Positions 8,168 to 17,201 of a stretch of 60,986 nucleotides of DNA are shown piece after piece (positions within the stretch are counted from its first letter, which is position 1; each line of letters begins with the position of its first letter). A model generated the notes under the pieces. It ran no database searches. It had not been told where the DNA came from and worked only from the letters and a program-made list of their open reading frames with translations. This DNA comes from Simkaniaceae bacterium. Its GTDB lineage: Bacteria > Chlamydiota > Chlamydiia > Chlamydiales > JACRBE01. Position numbers and translations under genes: made by a program. The stretch covers positions 1 to 60,986 of the forward strand of contig JAIPIG010000008.1 in NCBI GenBank assembly GCA_021734805.1. The letters run 5' to 3'.

Positions 8168-9079
8168 TTAGTATTCTTTTAATGCCTGTTCTAAAAGGGA
8201 GGCTACGGATATCACTTCAACACGCTCATCTAACTGAACACAATCAGCGAGGGGCATGGTATCCGTACAATAGATTTTCTCCACTCCAATAGACCAGAGT
8301 TGTTTCCATACTTCTCCCGTAAATAAGCCATGTGTCACCATGATCACAATCCGATGACACCCCTTTTCTTTCAGAAGCCGGCAAGAAGAAATGAGTGTTT
8401 TCCCCGTATCTAAAATATCGTCGATGATGATGGCCTCTCTTTGAATTTCACCATGAACGGAAAAATGCACCACTCCATCTGCCGTTCTTTTTTTATCAAT
8501 ATGGGCAATATGGCCATCAAAATCAAGATGGCGGGCTACATCTCTCACCCGATGAATGGCCCCCATATCAGGGGCAACCAATGTGAAATCTTTCAACTTC
8601 TCTTTTCGAATGATACCCGCAAAGAGTTGAGCTGTCGAAATCGATGTCAGGGGAATGGAAAACAAATGTGCGGCTAAAGAACTATGCACATCGAATGTAA
8701 TCACCTGATCAATCCCTGCCGCTTGTAATACATTGGCAATAAGCGAGGTAATACGACTCTTATGTTCTTCGTCTTTGTCATGTCGTGCATAGCCAAGGTA
8801 GGGCAAAATAGCAATGACCCGGTGAGCCCCTTCTTTTTTAAGGGTATGGCAGAGTACGAGAAATGCAAATAAATTGGTGTCGGGAGGATGAATTGTTCCA
8901 ACCGCAGCACAGGGTTGCGCCTCGATGAGATGTTTTAGTGTGAGATGCAATTCTTGATTGGAAAAACGCTCAAAGAAAAAAGTTTCTTCTCTCAATGAAG
9001 GGATCCTTTTTTTCAAAGTTGAAAAAAAGGGTCTGAGATCATCCATGACAAAAAATTGCATACGAAAGAGATCTGTCAT
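8168..9079 (-). CDS. prs: Ribose-phosphate pyrophosphokinase-like protein
   Basis: PRPP synthetase makes phosphoribosyl pyrophosphate from ribose 5-phosphate and ATP. The 303-residue protein shows ERFSNQELHLTL, LPYLGYARHDKD (RQDR in the E. coli enzyme reads RHDK here), HIDKKRTADG for the catalytic K/R loop, and the PRPP-binding loop AIIIDDILDTGKTL. The fold and binding loop are clear. The flexible-loop and ATP-site residues are divergent, so this belongs to an atypical branch and the activity is inferred. A strong GAGGAGG ribosome-binding site precedes the ATG. A TTGAAT, 16-base spacer, TATAGG promoter match is at 9106-9133. Confidence 0.82.
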   Translation of the reverse strand: MTDLFRMQFFVMDDLRPFFSTLKKRIPSLREETFFFERFSNQELHLTLKHLIEAQPCAAVGTIHPPDTNLFAFLVLCHTLKKEGAHRVIAILPYLGYARHDKDEEHKSRITSLIANVLQAAGIDQVITFDVHSSLAAHLFSIPLTSISTAQLFAGIIRKEKLKDFTLVAPDMGAIHRVRDVARHLDFDGHIAHIDKKRTADGVVHFSVHGEIQREAIIIDDILDTGKTLISSCRLLKEKGCHRIVIMVTHGLFTGEVWKQLWSIGVEKIYCTDTMPLADCVQLDERVEVISVASLLEQALKEY

Positions 9080-9105
9080 ATCCTCCTCTTAGTAATTACA
9101 GCGAT

Positions 9106-9133
9106 CCTATATCATCAACGATTTTTGATTCAA
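9106..9133 (-). promoter_or_regulatory. Predicted promoter upstream of the prs-like gene
   Basis: On the minus strand TTGAAT and TATAGG lie 16 bases apart, with GAGGAGGATATG following as ribosome-binding site and start. It separates prs from ftsQ, whose transcript ends around the repeat at 9142-9253. Confidence 0.45.
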
Positions 9134-9141
9134 ACATTCGA

Positions 9142-9253
9142 TATACCGGAAGTGATTAAAAAATCCCCTCCATGAATAGAAGCGAGGTCAAATCGACCAA
9201 GCGGGGATGCCGGCGACAAAAAAAAACAACTCTTGAATCACGAGCGGTGTATA
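9142..9253. repeat. Chimeric TATACCG element (S-type left, A-type right), copy A3
   Basis: About 112 bp. The left side, TATACCGGAAGTGATTAAAA then CCCCTCCATGAATAG, resembles the short palindromic type at 2844. From GAGGTCAAATCGACCAAGCG onward it is the right half of family A, ending CTTGAATCACGAGCGGTGTATA. The last bases overlap the end of ftsQ: the ftsQ stop codon TGA lies inside the terminal repeat. Confidence 0.75.
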
Positions 9254-10113
9254 TAAGCTAAGTTGTCAATGCGCAGATCAATCACTCTTGTCAACTCGCT
9301 TTGGTTAGGATCAAGACTTTCAATTACTTCTTCCTGTTTTTTTTCCAACTCCTTGCGCAGAGCAAGAAACTGCAAAAGATTTTTCTCATATTTAAGCGTA
9401 TTTAATCGCAATAAATAGACAAACTTAAATGCGCGTTGATCGCTTGAATAAGTATAGTGGATCTCATCATTGAGTTTGACAACGATTTCTTTTTTTCCAA
9501 AACTCTTCAAAAAAGCACGCGATACATCAACGCGCTGAATGGCAAGGCGCGTGTGTTGCAATCGCTGTGAAATTGTTTTGAGAACATTGAGCGCTAGCGT
9601 CAAAGCTTCATTTTGATCTGTTGGATTGGCCTCACCCACTCCCAAATAAACATCGGGAATTGATTTCGGGGTAAAAAAAGGGCGATAGGGAAATCGGTTC
9701 CCCTGCCGATCAGTCGCTACATTAGAATAATCACTGATGATCGCATAGGGCTTTCTCAGAGTATAATCAATGTAAATCGTCGATGGCTTTATTTTTTTTA
9801 TTTCCACCGATTCAAAAATAGGCATTTGTTTTAATTTTGCTTTTGTCTCTTCATTATCAAAGTGAAACATATGCGTTGGTCGATCAGCACTCAAGCCGAG
9901 AAGCTCGGCTAAATACTGAGTACTCAACCCTTCTTTAACAGGCCCTGTCTGAATGAGATGAGAAATAAAGAAGCTCTGATCAGACAACTGCTTTTTCACA
10001 TGAAATCGATATAGTTTAAATAGCGAAAAAGAGAATCCCGATACCAAAAAAACAGATGCAATAATGATAAAAATCGCTGTTGATAGGGGGATTACCTCCC
10101 TTTTCTTTTTCAT
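9238..10113 (-). CDS. ftsQ: Cell division protein FtsQ (POTRA domain)
   Basis: FtsQ is a single-pass divisome protein that bridges FtsB/FtsL to the septal synthase. The 291 residues comprise a short basic cytosolic end, one membrane helix at about 14-36, a POTRA-like region with FESVEIKKIKPSTIYIDYTLRKP near 95-120, then a beta domain ending in a charged coiled segment. The start overlaps the murC stop by four bases. The last residues (YIHRS) and the stop are encoded by a repeat element, so the natural C-terminus may have been altered. Sequence identity to FtsQ is weak; position in the cluster and domain order support the call. In C. trachomatis CT764 occupies this place and has been reported as FtsQ. 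Confidence 0.8.
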   Translation of the reverse strand: MKKKREVIPLSTAIFIIIASVFLVSGFSFSLFKLYRFHVKKQLSDQSFFISHLIQTGPVKEGLSTQYLAELLGLSADRPTHMFHFDNEETKAKLKQMPIFESVEIKKIKPSTIYIDYTLRKPYAIISDYSNVATDRQGNRFPYRPFFTPKSIPDVYLGVGEANPTDQNEALTLALNVLKTISQRLQHTRLAIQRVDVSRAFLKSFGKKEIVVKLNDEIHYTYSSDQRAFKFVYLLRLNTLKYEKNLLQFLALRKELEKKQEEVIESLDPNQSELTRVIDLRIDNLAYIHRS

Positions 10114-11432
10114 GCCATCGATCTCCCCACATGCGTAATATCTCCGGCACCAATCGTCACAACAACATCAGAAGGGGAAATCATCTGCGATAAAAAAGGG
10201 GAAACATTCTCGCGCTTGATCTGATAACATTCTCTCGAGCGTATTCCACTGGCCAAAGCCTCATTAAGCCCCAAAATAACCGGTTCTTTTGCGCCATCAA
10301 TAGGCGTTAAAATCAATGGAGAAATCGTCGATAAAACAGCTTGAAAAGCCTTAAGATGCTTTTCAACGCGTGAATAGCGGTGGGGTTGAAAAACCACGAT
10401 TAAACGCCGGTTCTTTGCGATCTCTTTCATTGCCTCAATTGTCGCCATAATCTCGGTTGGATGATGCGCATAATCATCATAAAAATCGACCCCATTGATT
10501 GTTTTAATATATTCCAAACGCCGGCTGACCGCTTTAAAATTTGGAAGATGCTTTCGACTCTCTTCAAAGGAAACTCCCAATAAGTGAGCAAGACCGATTG
10601 CACCCGCTGCATTCAAAACATTATGTTTTCCGGGAATATTAAGGTGAAAATCCTCGAGAATTTGGCCTTTGTAGCACAATGAAAAACTCGATTCGCCACC
10701 TTTCATTTGAAGGGCAACAATTCGAAGATCAGCCCCCTCTTCAAATCCATAACTCATTCCGATAGGATTGATTTCACGCAGCAGAGGATCATCATAACAC
10801 CAGAGAAATGGAGAGCCCTCTTTAAATTGTTCAATATATCCTAAAAAAGCCTTTTTTAAATGATCGAAGTCCCCCCAGAAATCGAGATGATCCGATTCAA
10901 TATTTGTTACAATTCCTCCAAAAGGCTTTGTCTTTAAAAAAGAACCGTCGCTCTCATCAGCTTCTAATATAAAGTATTTCCCTTTTCCCAAATTACCATG
11001 GGACGGAAGAGATGCGGCTTTTCCCCCAATAACATAAGAGGGTTCTAAACCGGCATAATCGAGCAAATGGGCAAGAAGTGCCGTTGTTGTTGTTTTTCCA
11101 TGTGTCCCGGTAATTAAAATCGGCTCATAACCTTGTGTCAACTCATTGAGTAAATCACTGCGGTGCAATAAACGACATCCGAGTTTTTGAGCGAGTTGAA
11201 ATTCCTCATTATCTTCTTTGATTGCCGTTGAATAGACCACTGTTTGATCAGCTCGAATTTGATCCTGATGGTGCCCCTCAAAAAACTGCGCCCCGAGCAT
11301 CTCTAAATAGTGGGTCAAAGTGCTTTTGATCAGATCACTACCTGAAACGAGGCATTTCTTTTGTAAGAGAATACTCGCAAGGGAGCTCATTCCAATCCCT
11401 CCTATTCCAATAAAATGGTATTTTTGTGTCAT
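10110..11432 (-). CDS. murC: UDP-N-acetylmuramate-L-alanine ligase MurC
   Basis: MurC adds L-alanine to UDP-MurNAc with ATP, the first amino acid of the peptidoglycan stem. The 440-residue protein starts with FIGIGGIGMSSLASILL (UDP-binding domain). Its ATP loop GTHGKTTTTALLAHLL lies near residues 109-124, then LEADESDGSF and YDDYAHHPTEI. It is complete as a single-domain-set ligase and stops before ftsQ. In Chlamydiaceae MurC is fused to D-Ala-D-Ala ligase; that fusion is absent here and no ddl gene is in the window. It overlaps murG by four bases. Confidence 0.97.
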   Translation of the reverse strand: MTQKYHFIGIGGIGMSSLASILLQKKCLVSGSDLIKSTLTHYLEMLGAQFFEGHHQDQIRADQTVVYSTAIKEDNEEFQLAQKLGCRLLHRSDLLNELTQGYEPILITGTHGKTTTTALLAHLLDYAGLEPSYVIGGKAASLPSHGNLGKGKYFILEADESDGSFLKTKPFGGIVTNIESDHLDFWGDFDHLKKAFLGYIEQFKEGSPFLWCYDDPLLREINPIGMSYGFEEGADLRIVALQMKGGESSFSLCYKGQILEDFHLNIPGKHNVLNAAGAIGLAHLLGVSFEESRKHLPNFKAVSRRLEYIKTINGVDFYDDYAHHPTEIMATIEAMKEIAKNRRLIVVFQPHRYSRVEKHLKAFQAVLSTISPLILTPIDGAKEPVILGLNEALASGIRSRECYQIKRENVSPFLSQMISPSDVVVTIGAGDITHVGRSMA

Positions 11433-12478
11433 AATCGGCTATATACCTCTCTTATCAAATCTTTGAACTCGCATGACTCAATTTGCGCATGGTATTTAGA
11501 AAGCTGCTTCCAATACTGATCATAATCATCGAGAATCGTCTGTATTCCTCTTTGAATACTTTCTGCATTTAACACGTTATTCTCAATCATGATGCCCCCT
11601 TTAATTGTTTTTTCCATCCACTCGGCATTCGCCCTTTGGTGTTGATCTCGAGCATGGGGATAAGGAACGAGAATGGCAGGGACACGGTATTCTATCATCT
11701 CCATCACCGTATTGGCCCCTGCACGACAGAGCGCAATATCCGCAGCAGACCAAACCAAATCCATATTTTCTTCATACGATTTCACATAGGCTAAAACCCC
11801 TTCTTTGCGGTAGAGATCTTGGTAAGGCTTTGGATCATGCGCTCTTCCGATCAAATGGATGACCTGCAAATTTTCCCGACCAATCACGGCATAGTCGAGC
11901 ATGGCTTGATTTAAAGCCATAGCCCCTTGCGATCCACCAAAACTGAGTAGAGTGCGCTGCTCCTTTTCAAGGCCCAGCTTTTCTCTTGCTACCCCCTTTT
12001 CCCATTTTGTCATGGGTATTAAGGGCGTGATGACCTCTCGTTTTCCCTTAGGCGTTTTTTGCATTGTGGGATAAAGAGAAGCGGTAAATAGCGCTTTAGA
12101 CGCAAAAAAACGATTAACGCGCCCCGGAATTTGATTTGGCTCATATAAAATATAAGGGATTTTAAGCAGTCTTGCTGCTGCTATTACGGGAAAACTGTGA
12201 AAACTCCCAAACCCAATTACGAGTTTGGGTTTGGTTTGTTTTAGATACTGCATTGATTCATAGACCCCTCGACAGAGTAAGACGGAAGATTGCATCATAT
12301 GCTTCCGATTAGGCCCGGCCCCTGATACGGACTTAAACTCGCCCTTAATCTCGTGTTGCGAGAGCCCAACCCCGGCATAGGCAATTTTGAAATCGCTGCC
12401 GAGTTCTTTGCAAATGTGCATGGCAGGAATGAGATGTCCCCCCGTTCCCCCCACAGCCAGTACTATATCATGCTGCAT
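11429..12478 (-). CDS. murG: UDP-GlcNAc:undecaprenyl-PP-MurNAc-pentapeptide GlcNAc transferase MurG
   Basis: MurG converts lipid I to lipid II on the inner face of the membrane. The 349-residue GT28 protein begins MQHDIVLAVGGTGGHLIPA with the GGTGGH loop at residues 10-15. It carries FGSFHSFPVIAAARLLKIP, FGGSQGAMALNQAML near 185-199 and RAGANTVMEMIEYRVPAILVP. The length is normal. It overlaps ftsW by 11 bases and murC by four, consistent with a tightly coupled operon. Confidence 0.97.
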   Translation of the reverse strand: MQHDIVLAVGGTGGHLIPAMHICKELGSDFKIAYAGVGLSQHEIKGEFKSVSGAGPNRKHMMQSSVLLCRGVYESMQYLKQTKPKLVIGFGSFHSFPVIAAARLLKIPYILYEPNQIPGRVNRFFASKALFTASLYPTMQKTPKGKREVITPLIPMTKWEKGVAREKLGLEKEQRTLLSFGGSQGAMALNQAMLDYAVIGRENLQVIHLIGRAHDPKPYQDLYRKEGVLAYVKSYEENMDLVWSAADIALCRAGANTVMEMIEYRVPAILVPYPHARDQHQRANAEWMEKTIKGGIMIENNVLNAESIQRGIQTILDDYDQYWKQLSKYHAQIESCEFKDLIREVYSRL

Positions 12479-13580
12479 AAACCCCTCTCTTTTCTTGGGT
12501 TTTCATTCCAATATCTATTAAAATTGCGATGAGAATTAAATTGGCAATCAGAGATGTCCCGCCGTGGCTAAATAAAGGTAGATTCGTCCCCTTACTTGGC
12601 AAAAGCCCCGAGACAACACCGAGATTGATAAAAGCCTGAAAAGCAAATAAAAAGGCAAGTGTTGCCGCGCTCAATGCCCCTTCTCGATCTTTAGCTCGAA
12701 TCGAAATTAAAAAGCCAATCAGTGTAATCGACATATAAAGAGCTGATAAAAAGAGCATGCCAATAAAGCCAAACTCTTCTGCATAAATCGCTGCGATATA
12801 ATCGCTTCTTGCCTCAGGCAAATAGCTGAGTTTCTGTAAACTTTTTCCAATTCCCCGTCCGGTTAGCCCCCCTGTCCCGGCTGCAATTTTAGCTTGAAAG
12901 GGCTGATGCCCTTTGCCTAAAAGGTCATGCTCAGGGTTGATGTAAACTTTAAGCCTCTCTTTGACATAAGGAAGTTGCATTGCAAGCACTCCCCCGATGA
13001 ATGTGATAGCGAGAATAGGAACACACCAATACCTCCAATTGACCCTGCAAAGAAAAAAGACAACCACCATCGTTGCAATTAAAATAGCTACGCTTCCGTT
13101 ATCCGGTTCAATTAAGATGAGAAAGAGCGGGATTCCAAAAGGGATTAAACTCTTAATAAATGCTTTGGCTTCAATTTGATATGATCTTAATTGCATCCAA
13201 CGAATGTAAGTTAGAGGCAAAATAATTTTCACAAATTCAGAGGGTTGAAATGAAAACCCAAATAAGCGAATCCACCGTTTTGCCCCATTGAGCTCGAGCC
13301 CAATTCCGGGCAAAAAGGTGCATAAGAGTAAAAATGAAAATAAAATCAATAAATGCGGTGTGAATTTTAATATTTTTTCATAACCAAAACGGCGTGTGCT
13401 CCAAGCTAAAATCCCTCCAATGACTCCGTAACCCAATTGTTTAAGAAAAGCATGGGAGAGGTGAAGAGATGAGCGCTTATCGATCACTTCAGCTGAAGTC
13501 GTATTATACACCATCAAGAGGCCCATCGTTGCAACAACGAGGACTAGCGCAAAAAGGGACATTGTTAAACGATTCATCAT
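12468..13580 (-). CDS. ftsW: Septal peptidoglycan glycosyltransferase FtsW (SEDS)
   Basis: FtsW polymerises lipid II at the septum with its partner penicillin-binding protein. The 370-residue protein has about ten membrane segments. It carries GAKRWIRLFGFSFQPSEFVK near residues 104-123, PDNGSVAILIATM, LPEARSDYIAAIYAEEFGF near 242-260 (with the SEDS catalytic Asp) and LPSKGTNLPLFSHGGTSL near 326-343. These match the family throughout. It lies between the LysM gene and murG. Confidence 0.96.
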   Translation of the reverse strand: MMNRLTMSLFALVLVVATMGLLMVYNTTSAEVIDKRSSLHLSHAFLKQLGYGVIGGILAWSTRRFGYEKILKFTPHLLILFSFLLLCTFLPGIGLELNGAKRWIRLFGFSFQPSEFVKIILPLTYIRWMQLRSYQIEAKAFIKSLIPFGIPLFLILIEPDNGSVAILIATMVVVFFLCRVNWRYWCVPILAITFIGGVLAMQLPYVKERLKVYINPEHDLLGKGHQPFQAKIAAGTGGLTGRGIGKSLQKLSYLPEARSDYIAAIYAEEFGFIGMLFLSALYMSITLIGFLISIRAKDREGALSAATLAFLFAFQAFINLGVVSGLLPSKGTNLPLFSHGGTSLIANLILIAILIDIGMKTQEKRGVYAA

Positions 13581-13621
13581 GATGCGCTTTCTTTAACCTA
13601 AGCTGCGGATTGATGCCAAAA

Positions 13622-14275
13622 TTAACGAATACGGAGGCGATCCCCCGGCTTTAATTTTTTGGCCTTAGATTCATCGAGATTATTGAGCCTCAATAACTCG
13701 TCTACTTTCATATGATTTTTAACGGCAATATTCCAAGGGCTATCGCCATTTTTTACTGTGTAATAGCGCTCTGAATTGAGCGTTAAATTTTTTTCAGTTT
13801 GATCAGCTAGGACAACAACTTGATCTTGTTTTTTCATTTTTGGGACATAAAGAACTTGCCCTACCTGCAATGTACTGCCCCCTAAATTGTTTAAGCGTTG
13901 AATTTCTTCAACACTTGTTTGATAACGTCTTGCAATTTTACCAAGGACATCCCCCTTTTCAACGCGAATTTCCTGCAAATCTTCGGCTAAAAACGTCTTC
14001 AAAATGTCTTCCGGAGAGGATGGTTCTTGAGCTATTTGGCTCTCCTTTTCAACGGCAGCAATGACTTGAGCCACCTGATCGATGGGCTCAGCCGTAATCG
14101 GAAAATCTTTTTCCTCTACAGCCACCACCTCATTCACTATTTCTTTAACGACCGGCATCACGGGCTGCTGAGCAATCAGTTCAGGAGAAGATGGGCGCAG
14201 TGAACTGATAAATAAAAGGATTAATACCCCAACATTGGCAAGGATTGCCACAACAATAACATCTTTCCTATTCAT
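13622..14275 (-). CDS. Membrane-anchored double-LysM protein, NlpD-like
   Basis: A 217-residue protein with an N-terminal membrane helix or signal anchor at about 7-26, a variable linker, and two LysM modules at about 103-147 and 172-216 (for example YYTVKNGDSPWNIAVKNH). LysM modules bind peptidoglycan. Unlike classical NlpD or EnvC there is no M23 peptidase-like domain, so it would anchor or recruit rather than cut. The NlpD-annotated chlamydial gene (CT759) sits at the same place before ftsW. It is the last gene before the inserted ATPase gene. The AmiA-activator role of NlpD should not be assumed. Confidence 0.85.
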   Translation of the reverse strand: MNRKDVIVVAILANVGVLILLFISSLRPSSPELIAQQPVMPVVKEIVNEVVAVEEKDFPITAEPIDQVAQVIAAVEKESQIAQEPSSPEDILKTFLAEDLQEIRVEKGDVLGKIARRYQTSVEEIQRLNNLGGSTLQVGQVLYVPKMKKQDQVVVLADQTEKNLTLNSERYYTVKNGDSPWNIAVKNHMKVDELLRLNNLDESKAKKLKPGDRLRIR

Positions 14276-14373
14276 ATTTTCTATCCCGGCTGATCAATTA
14301 AAAGAACTTTCTGACTCGAATCCAGTAAACTCGAAAATTAAAATTTTTGCAATGATTTCACAAACAAACACAT

Positions 14374-15852
14374 TCAAAAAAGTGCATCGAGTGTCAACTG
14401 CTGATGGATTAATTCAACTGAATATTTATTTGGCTTTAAACCGAAGGGAGTTATCATCGTTAAGAAAATTGTCTTTTTTGTTTTTGTATGCTTTTGAAAA
14501 ACTTCTTTTTTTTGCTCCAGAATTTTTGCATAACTTTGTGTAATCTCAAACTCATCTTCACAAAATTTTATCTCACAGAGGTTGATACAATGATCTGCTC
14601 GATCAATCACTAAATCAATTTCAGCTCCTCTTTCTTTAGAGTCTTTTTTGGGAACATATTGCCAATGACTTTCAGAAGTTGTTATTCCGCTAATCCCCAA
14701 TGCCTTTTTAATGCAATGAGAATGCTTCATACAGATGTTTTCAAATGCATGTCCCACCCACGTTTGCCATGCCGGTGTCCTATATTTTTTATGCCAATAT
14801 TCCGGATCTGAATTCTTAAAAACACTTCCTTTCATTGTGTCAATCCAAGTCAGATAAAATAAAGAATATTCATCTATTAATCGAAAAACCTTTTCCCTAT
14901 TCTGCTTACCAAATGCATTCATACTCATAATAAAGCCCGACTCTTCCAGTTCTTGTAGAACTGTAGTAGAAGAACCACCGGGAGATAAATTGGCACTTTG
15001 TAATAATTTTGTCTGTGTTAATCCATGTTGTTTTTTTGCAAGGGCCTTTACAATTGCCATATGCGTCTCAGACCCATCAAATAATGATTCATACAGTTTT
15101 TTAAACTCTGAAAAAAGATAACCGCTTGGCTTAAAACAATATTCATTGATAATTTGAACAACAGACTTTCCGGTTGGCAATCCCGTTAAATATTTCGCCA
15201 CACCGCCAAATACCATATATAATTCTATTAATTGTTTGCGTTTGATTTGAATATGTTGGTGAGTTAGATAATTCTCCACCTCACTTAAAGTGAATGGCTC
15301 TAAACGAATCCATCCGCTTAATCGATTGTGAAGCCCCCCTTTATCCTGAATCACCTTCTTGATAATCCAATGGGCTGCAGAGCCACAAACAATGAGCAAT
15401 ACATTTGGAAAGCGCGATAGATGGCGATTCCAAAAATAATCTAAAGCTCGTAAAAACCCGGATTTTGGAGCAGCAAACCAGGGTAATTCATCAATAAACA
15501 AAATAATTTTTTTGGAAGGGTCTATTTTTTTTATTTCCTTCAACAAAAAATCAAATGCATCTGACCAATCTTTAATCTCACCCACATCGGAAAATAGAAT
15601 TTTGAGCTCCGTGACAAAATTTTTAATCTGTTCCTTTTTTGAAGCCCCATGGCTTCCCGTAATTTCAAGATAAAGCCCTTTATCCTGAAAAAATTCATGA
15701 ACAAGAAATGTTTTACCAATACGACGCCTTCCATAAATAGCTAAAAACTCAGCTCTATCTGAAAAAAGTTTGTCCTTAAGAACACTTAACTCTTTTTCTC
15801 TTCCGATAATCACACTTATACCTTGATAAATGATAATACGCTGAGAATACAT
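14374..15852 (-). CDS. ATPase_2 / DUF234-type P-loop ATPase
   Basis: This belongs to the STAND-like ATPase family widespread in archaea and symbionts. IIGREKELSVLKDKLF is followed by Walker A YGRRRIGKTFLVHEFF near residues 50-65 of the long frame. Walker B is ILFIDELPWFA, a winged-helix region includes LTQTKLLQSANLSPGGSSTT, and a C-terminal nuclease-like region has RGAEIDLVIDRADHCINLCEIKF. The E-x-D then EIK pattern resembles a PD-(D/E)XK core. The start is ambiguous: GTG 15885 inside a hairpin, ATG 15852 right beside it, or GTG 15813 preceded by AAGG, which best fits the family start. It interrupts an otherwise conserved murein cluster, so it is probably acquired. The function is unknown. 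Confidence 0.85.
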   Translation of the reverse strand: MYSQRIIIYQGISVIIGREKELSVLKDKLFSDRAEFLAIYGRRRIGKTFLVHEFFQDKGLYLEITGSHGASKKEQIKNFVTELKILFSDVGEIKDWSDAFDFLLKEIKKIDPSKKIILFIDELPWFAAPKSGFLRALDYFWNRHLSRFPNVLLIVCGSAAHWIIKKVIQDKGGLHNRLSGWIRLEPFTLSEVENYLTHQHIQIKRKQLIELYMVFGGVAKYLTGLPTGKSVVQIINEYCFKPSGYLFSEFKKLYESLFDGSETHMAIVKALAKKQHGLTQTKLLQSANLSPGGSSTTVLQELEESGFIMSMNAFGKQNREKVFRLIDEYSLFYLTWIDTMKGSVFKNSDPEYWHKKYRTPAWQTWVGHAFENICMKHSHCIKKALGISGITTSESHWQYVPKKDSKERGAEIDLVIDRADHCINLCEIKFCEDEFEITQSYAKILEQKKEVFQKHTKTKKTIFLTMITPFGLKPNKYSVELIHQQLTLDALF

Positions 15853-15975
15853 GATAATCAGCCAAAAGTCTATAAAAATACCCACTTTTGGCTGATTATC
15901 TATAGATAGCCGGCCAAAAGCCTATGAAAATACCTACTTATGGCTAGCTATCGGTTGATAGCCGGCCATAAGTAG
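15853..15975. repeat. Tandem 48 bp palindromic repeats reaching into the murD 3' end
   Basis: Unit 1 (15853-15900) is a perfect hairpin with 17 bp arms GATAATCAGCCAAAAGT. Unit 2 (15905-15952), also 48 bp, begins GATAGCCGGCCAAAAGCC and ends CTACTTATGGCTAGCTATC. A third half-unit (15957-15975, GATAGCCGGCCATAAGTAG) is the coding sequence for the last residues of MurD. It pairs with the end of unit 2 at 17 of 19 positions around a 4-base loop. The murD stop codon lies within unit 2. Such structure could terminate the murF-mraY-murD transcript. Confidence 0.8.
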
Positions 15976-17201
15976 CTTTTAAAGGCATCCCCTCTTTCTT
16001 CATAATTAGTGAAGGCATCGTAGCTACTTGTGCCCGGAGAGAGGAGGATCGCATCTCCCGGCTCTGCAATTTGCATAGCCCTCTCTGTGGCTTCTTTGAG
16101 GTTGTGTGTGAGTTCGACATCAAAGCGAGGTGTAAGATCCTCTCTGATTTTTTCCCTAATCTCCCCATATGCAATGATTTTTTTAATATCGTGGCCAAAC
16201 TCTCGTTTCCACAGTGTGTAAGAAAGCTTCTTATCTTTACCGCCAACAAGGAGAATTTTGGGTTGAGAAATAACTTGAGTTGCATAGACAACGGCTTCAG
16301 CATTTGTCGCTTTGCTGTCATTATAAAATGAAACTCCATTGATTTCTCCTACGTATTCAATGCGATGAGGAGCTCCTCTAAAGGCTTTCATCTCTTGAAA
16401 AAATAATGCTTGCCCCACATTAAATGGACGACACAAGCAATAGATCATGCAATATGTTGCCCACTCTTGCTCTTTTATCCCCTTGGTTTTCATTGCATGC
16501 ATGAGAGCGATCAAATCATCATCCATCCATGGATGGACTTGAGAGAGCGGCCCAATCGGAAGGCCTCGCTTTGAAATGCCATGATGCACGAAGCATTTGC
16601 CTATTGTCAGATCGATCAAGCGCCTTTTTGCGTCTTTATAGGCGTCAAAAGAAGGATAACGGTCGAGATGATCGGGCGATAAATTTAAAATGGCAGTTGA
16701 ATGAAATTTTTTGCTCACTATCGTCTCAAGCTGAAAAGAGCTCAACTCAACGACTAAAATCGTGTCTTCAGGTTCATTTAAATGTGCAATCAGCGGATCA
16801 CCAATGTTTCCAACAGCAAGAGCACGGTGCCCTGCAGCGCGAAGAAGAGCTTCTATGCGCATGACAGCCGTTGTTTTCCCCTTTGTTCCCGTCACACCGA
16901 TGATTCGATGAGAAGCATTTTGTAGAGCCAGTTCAATTTCCCCTAAAATAGGGATCTTTTTTCTTCTTGCCTCACTATAAATCGGATGGCTCGGATCAAT
17001 CCCCGGAGAGACAATGAGACAATCATAGTCTTGATTAAACCCCCGATCACTGCCTAAGGGAAGTAAGGGATAAGATTGACGAATCACAGCAATCTTATCC
17101 ACATGATCAATGCCGATCACCGCTTCTTCTCTTTCTAATAAAAAGCGTGCTGCCGCAAGACCGCTAATCCCTAATCCTAAAATAGCATAACGCATCGTCA
17201 A
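15948..17201 (-). CDS. murD: UDP-N-acetylmuramoylalanine-D-glutamate ligase MurD
   Basis: MurD adds D-glutamate to UDP-MurNAc-L-Ala. The 417-residue protein has the N-terminal UDP-binding start MRYAILGLGISGLAAARFLL, the ATP loop GVTGTKGKTTAVMRIEALL near residues 105-123, LSPDHLDRYPSFDAYKDAK, NDSKATNAEAV near 295 and LLSPGTSSYDAF near the C-terminus. All ligase motifs are present. Its start immediately follows mraY. The final residues YLWPAINR are encoded by sequence shared with the adjacent palindromic repeats. Confidence 0.96.
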   Translation of the reverse strand: MTMRYAILGLGISGLAAARFLLEREEAVIGIDHVDKIAVIRQSYPLLPLGSDRGFNQDYDCLIVSPGIDPSHPIYSEARRKKIPILGEIELALQNASHRIIGVTGTKGKTTAVMRIEALLRAAGHRALAVGNIGDPLIAHLNEPEDTILVVELSSFQLETIVSKKFHSTAILNLSPDHLDRYPSFDAYKDAKRRLIDLTIGKCFVHHGISKRGLPIGPLSQVHPWMDDDLIALMHAMKTKGIKEQEWATYCMIYCLCRPFNVGQALFFQEMKAFRGAPHRIEYVGEINGVSFYNDSKATNAEAVVYATQVISQPKILLVGGKDKKLSYTLWKREFGHDIKKIIAYGEIREKIREDLTPRFDVELTHNLKEATERAMQIAEPGDAILLSPGTSSYDAFTNYEERGDAFKSYLWPAINR

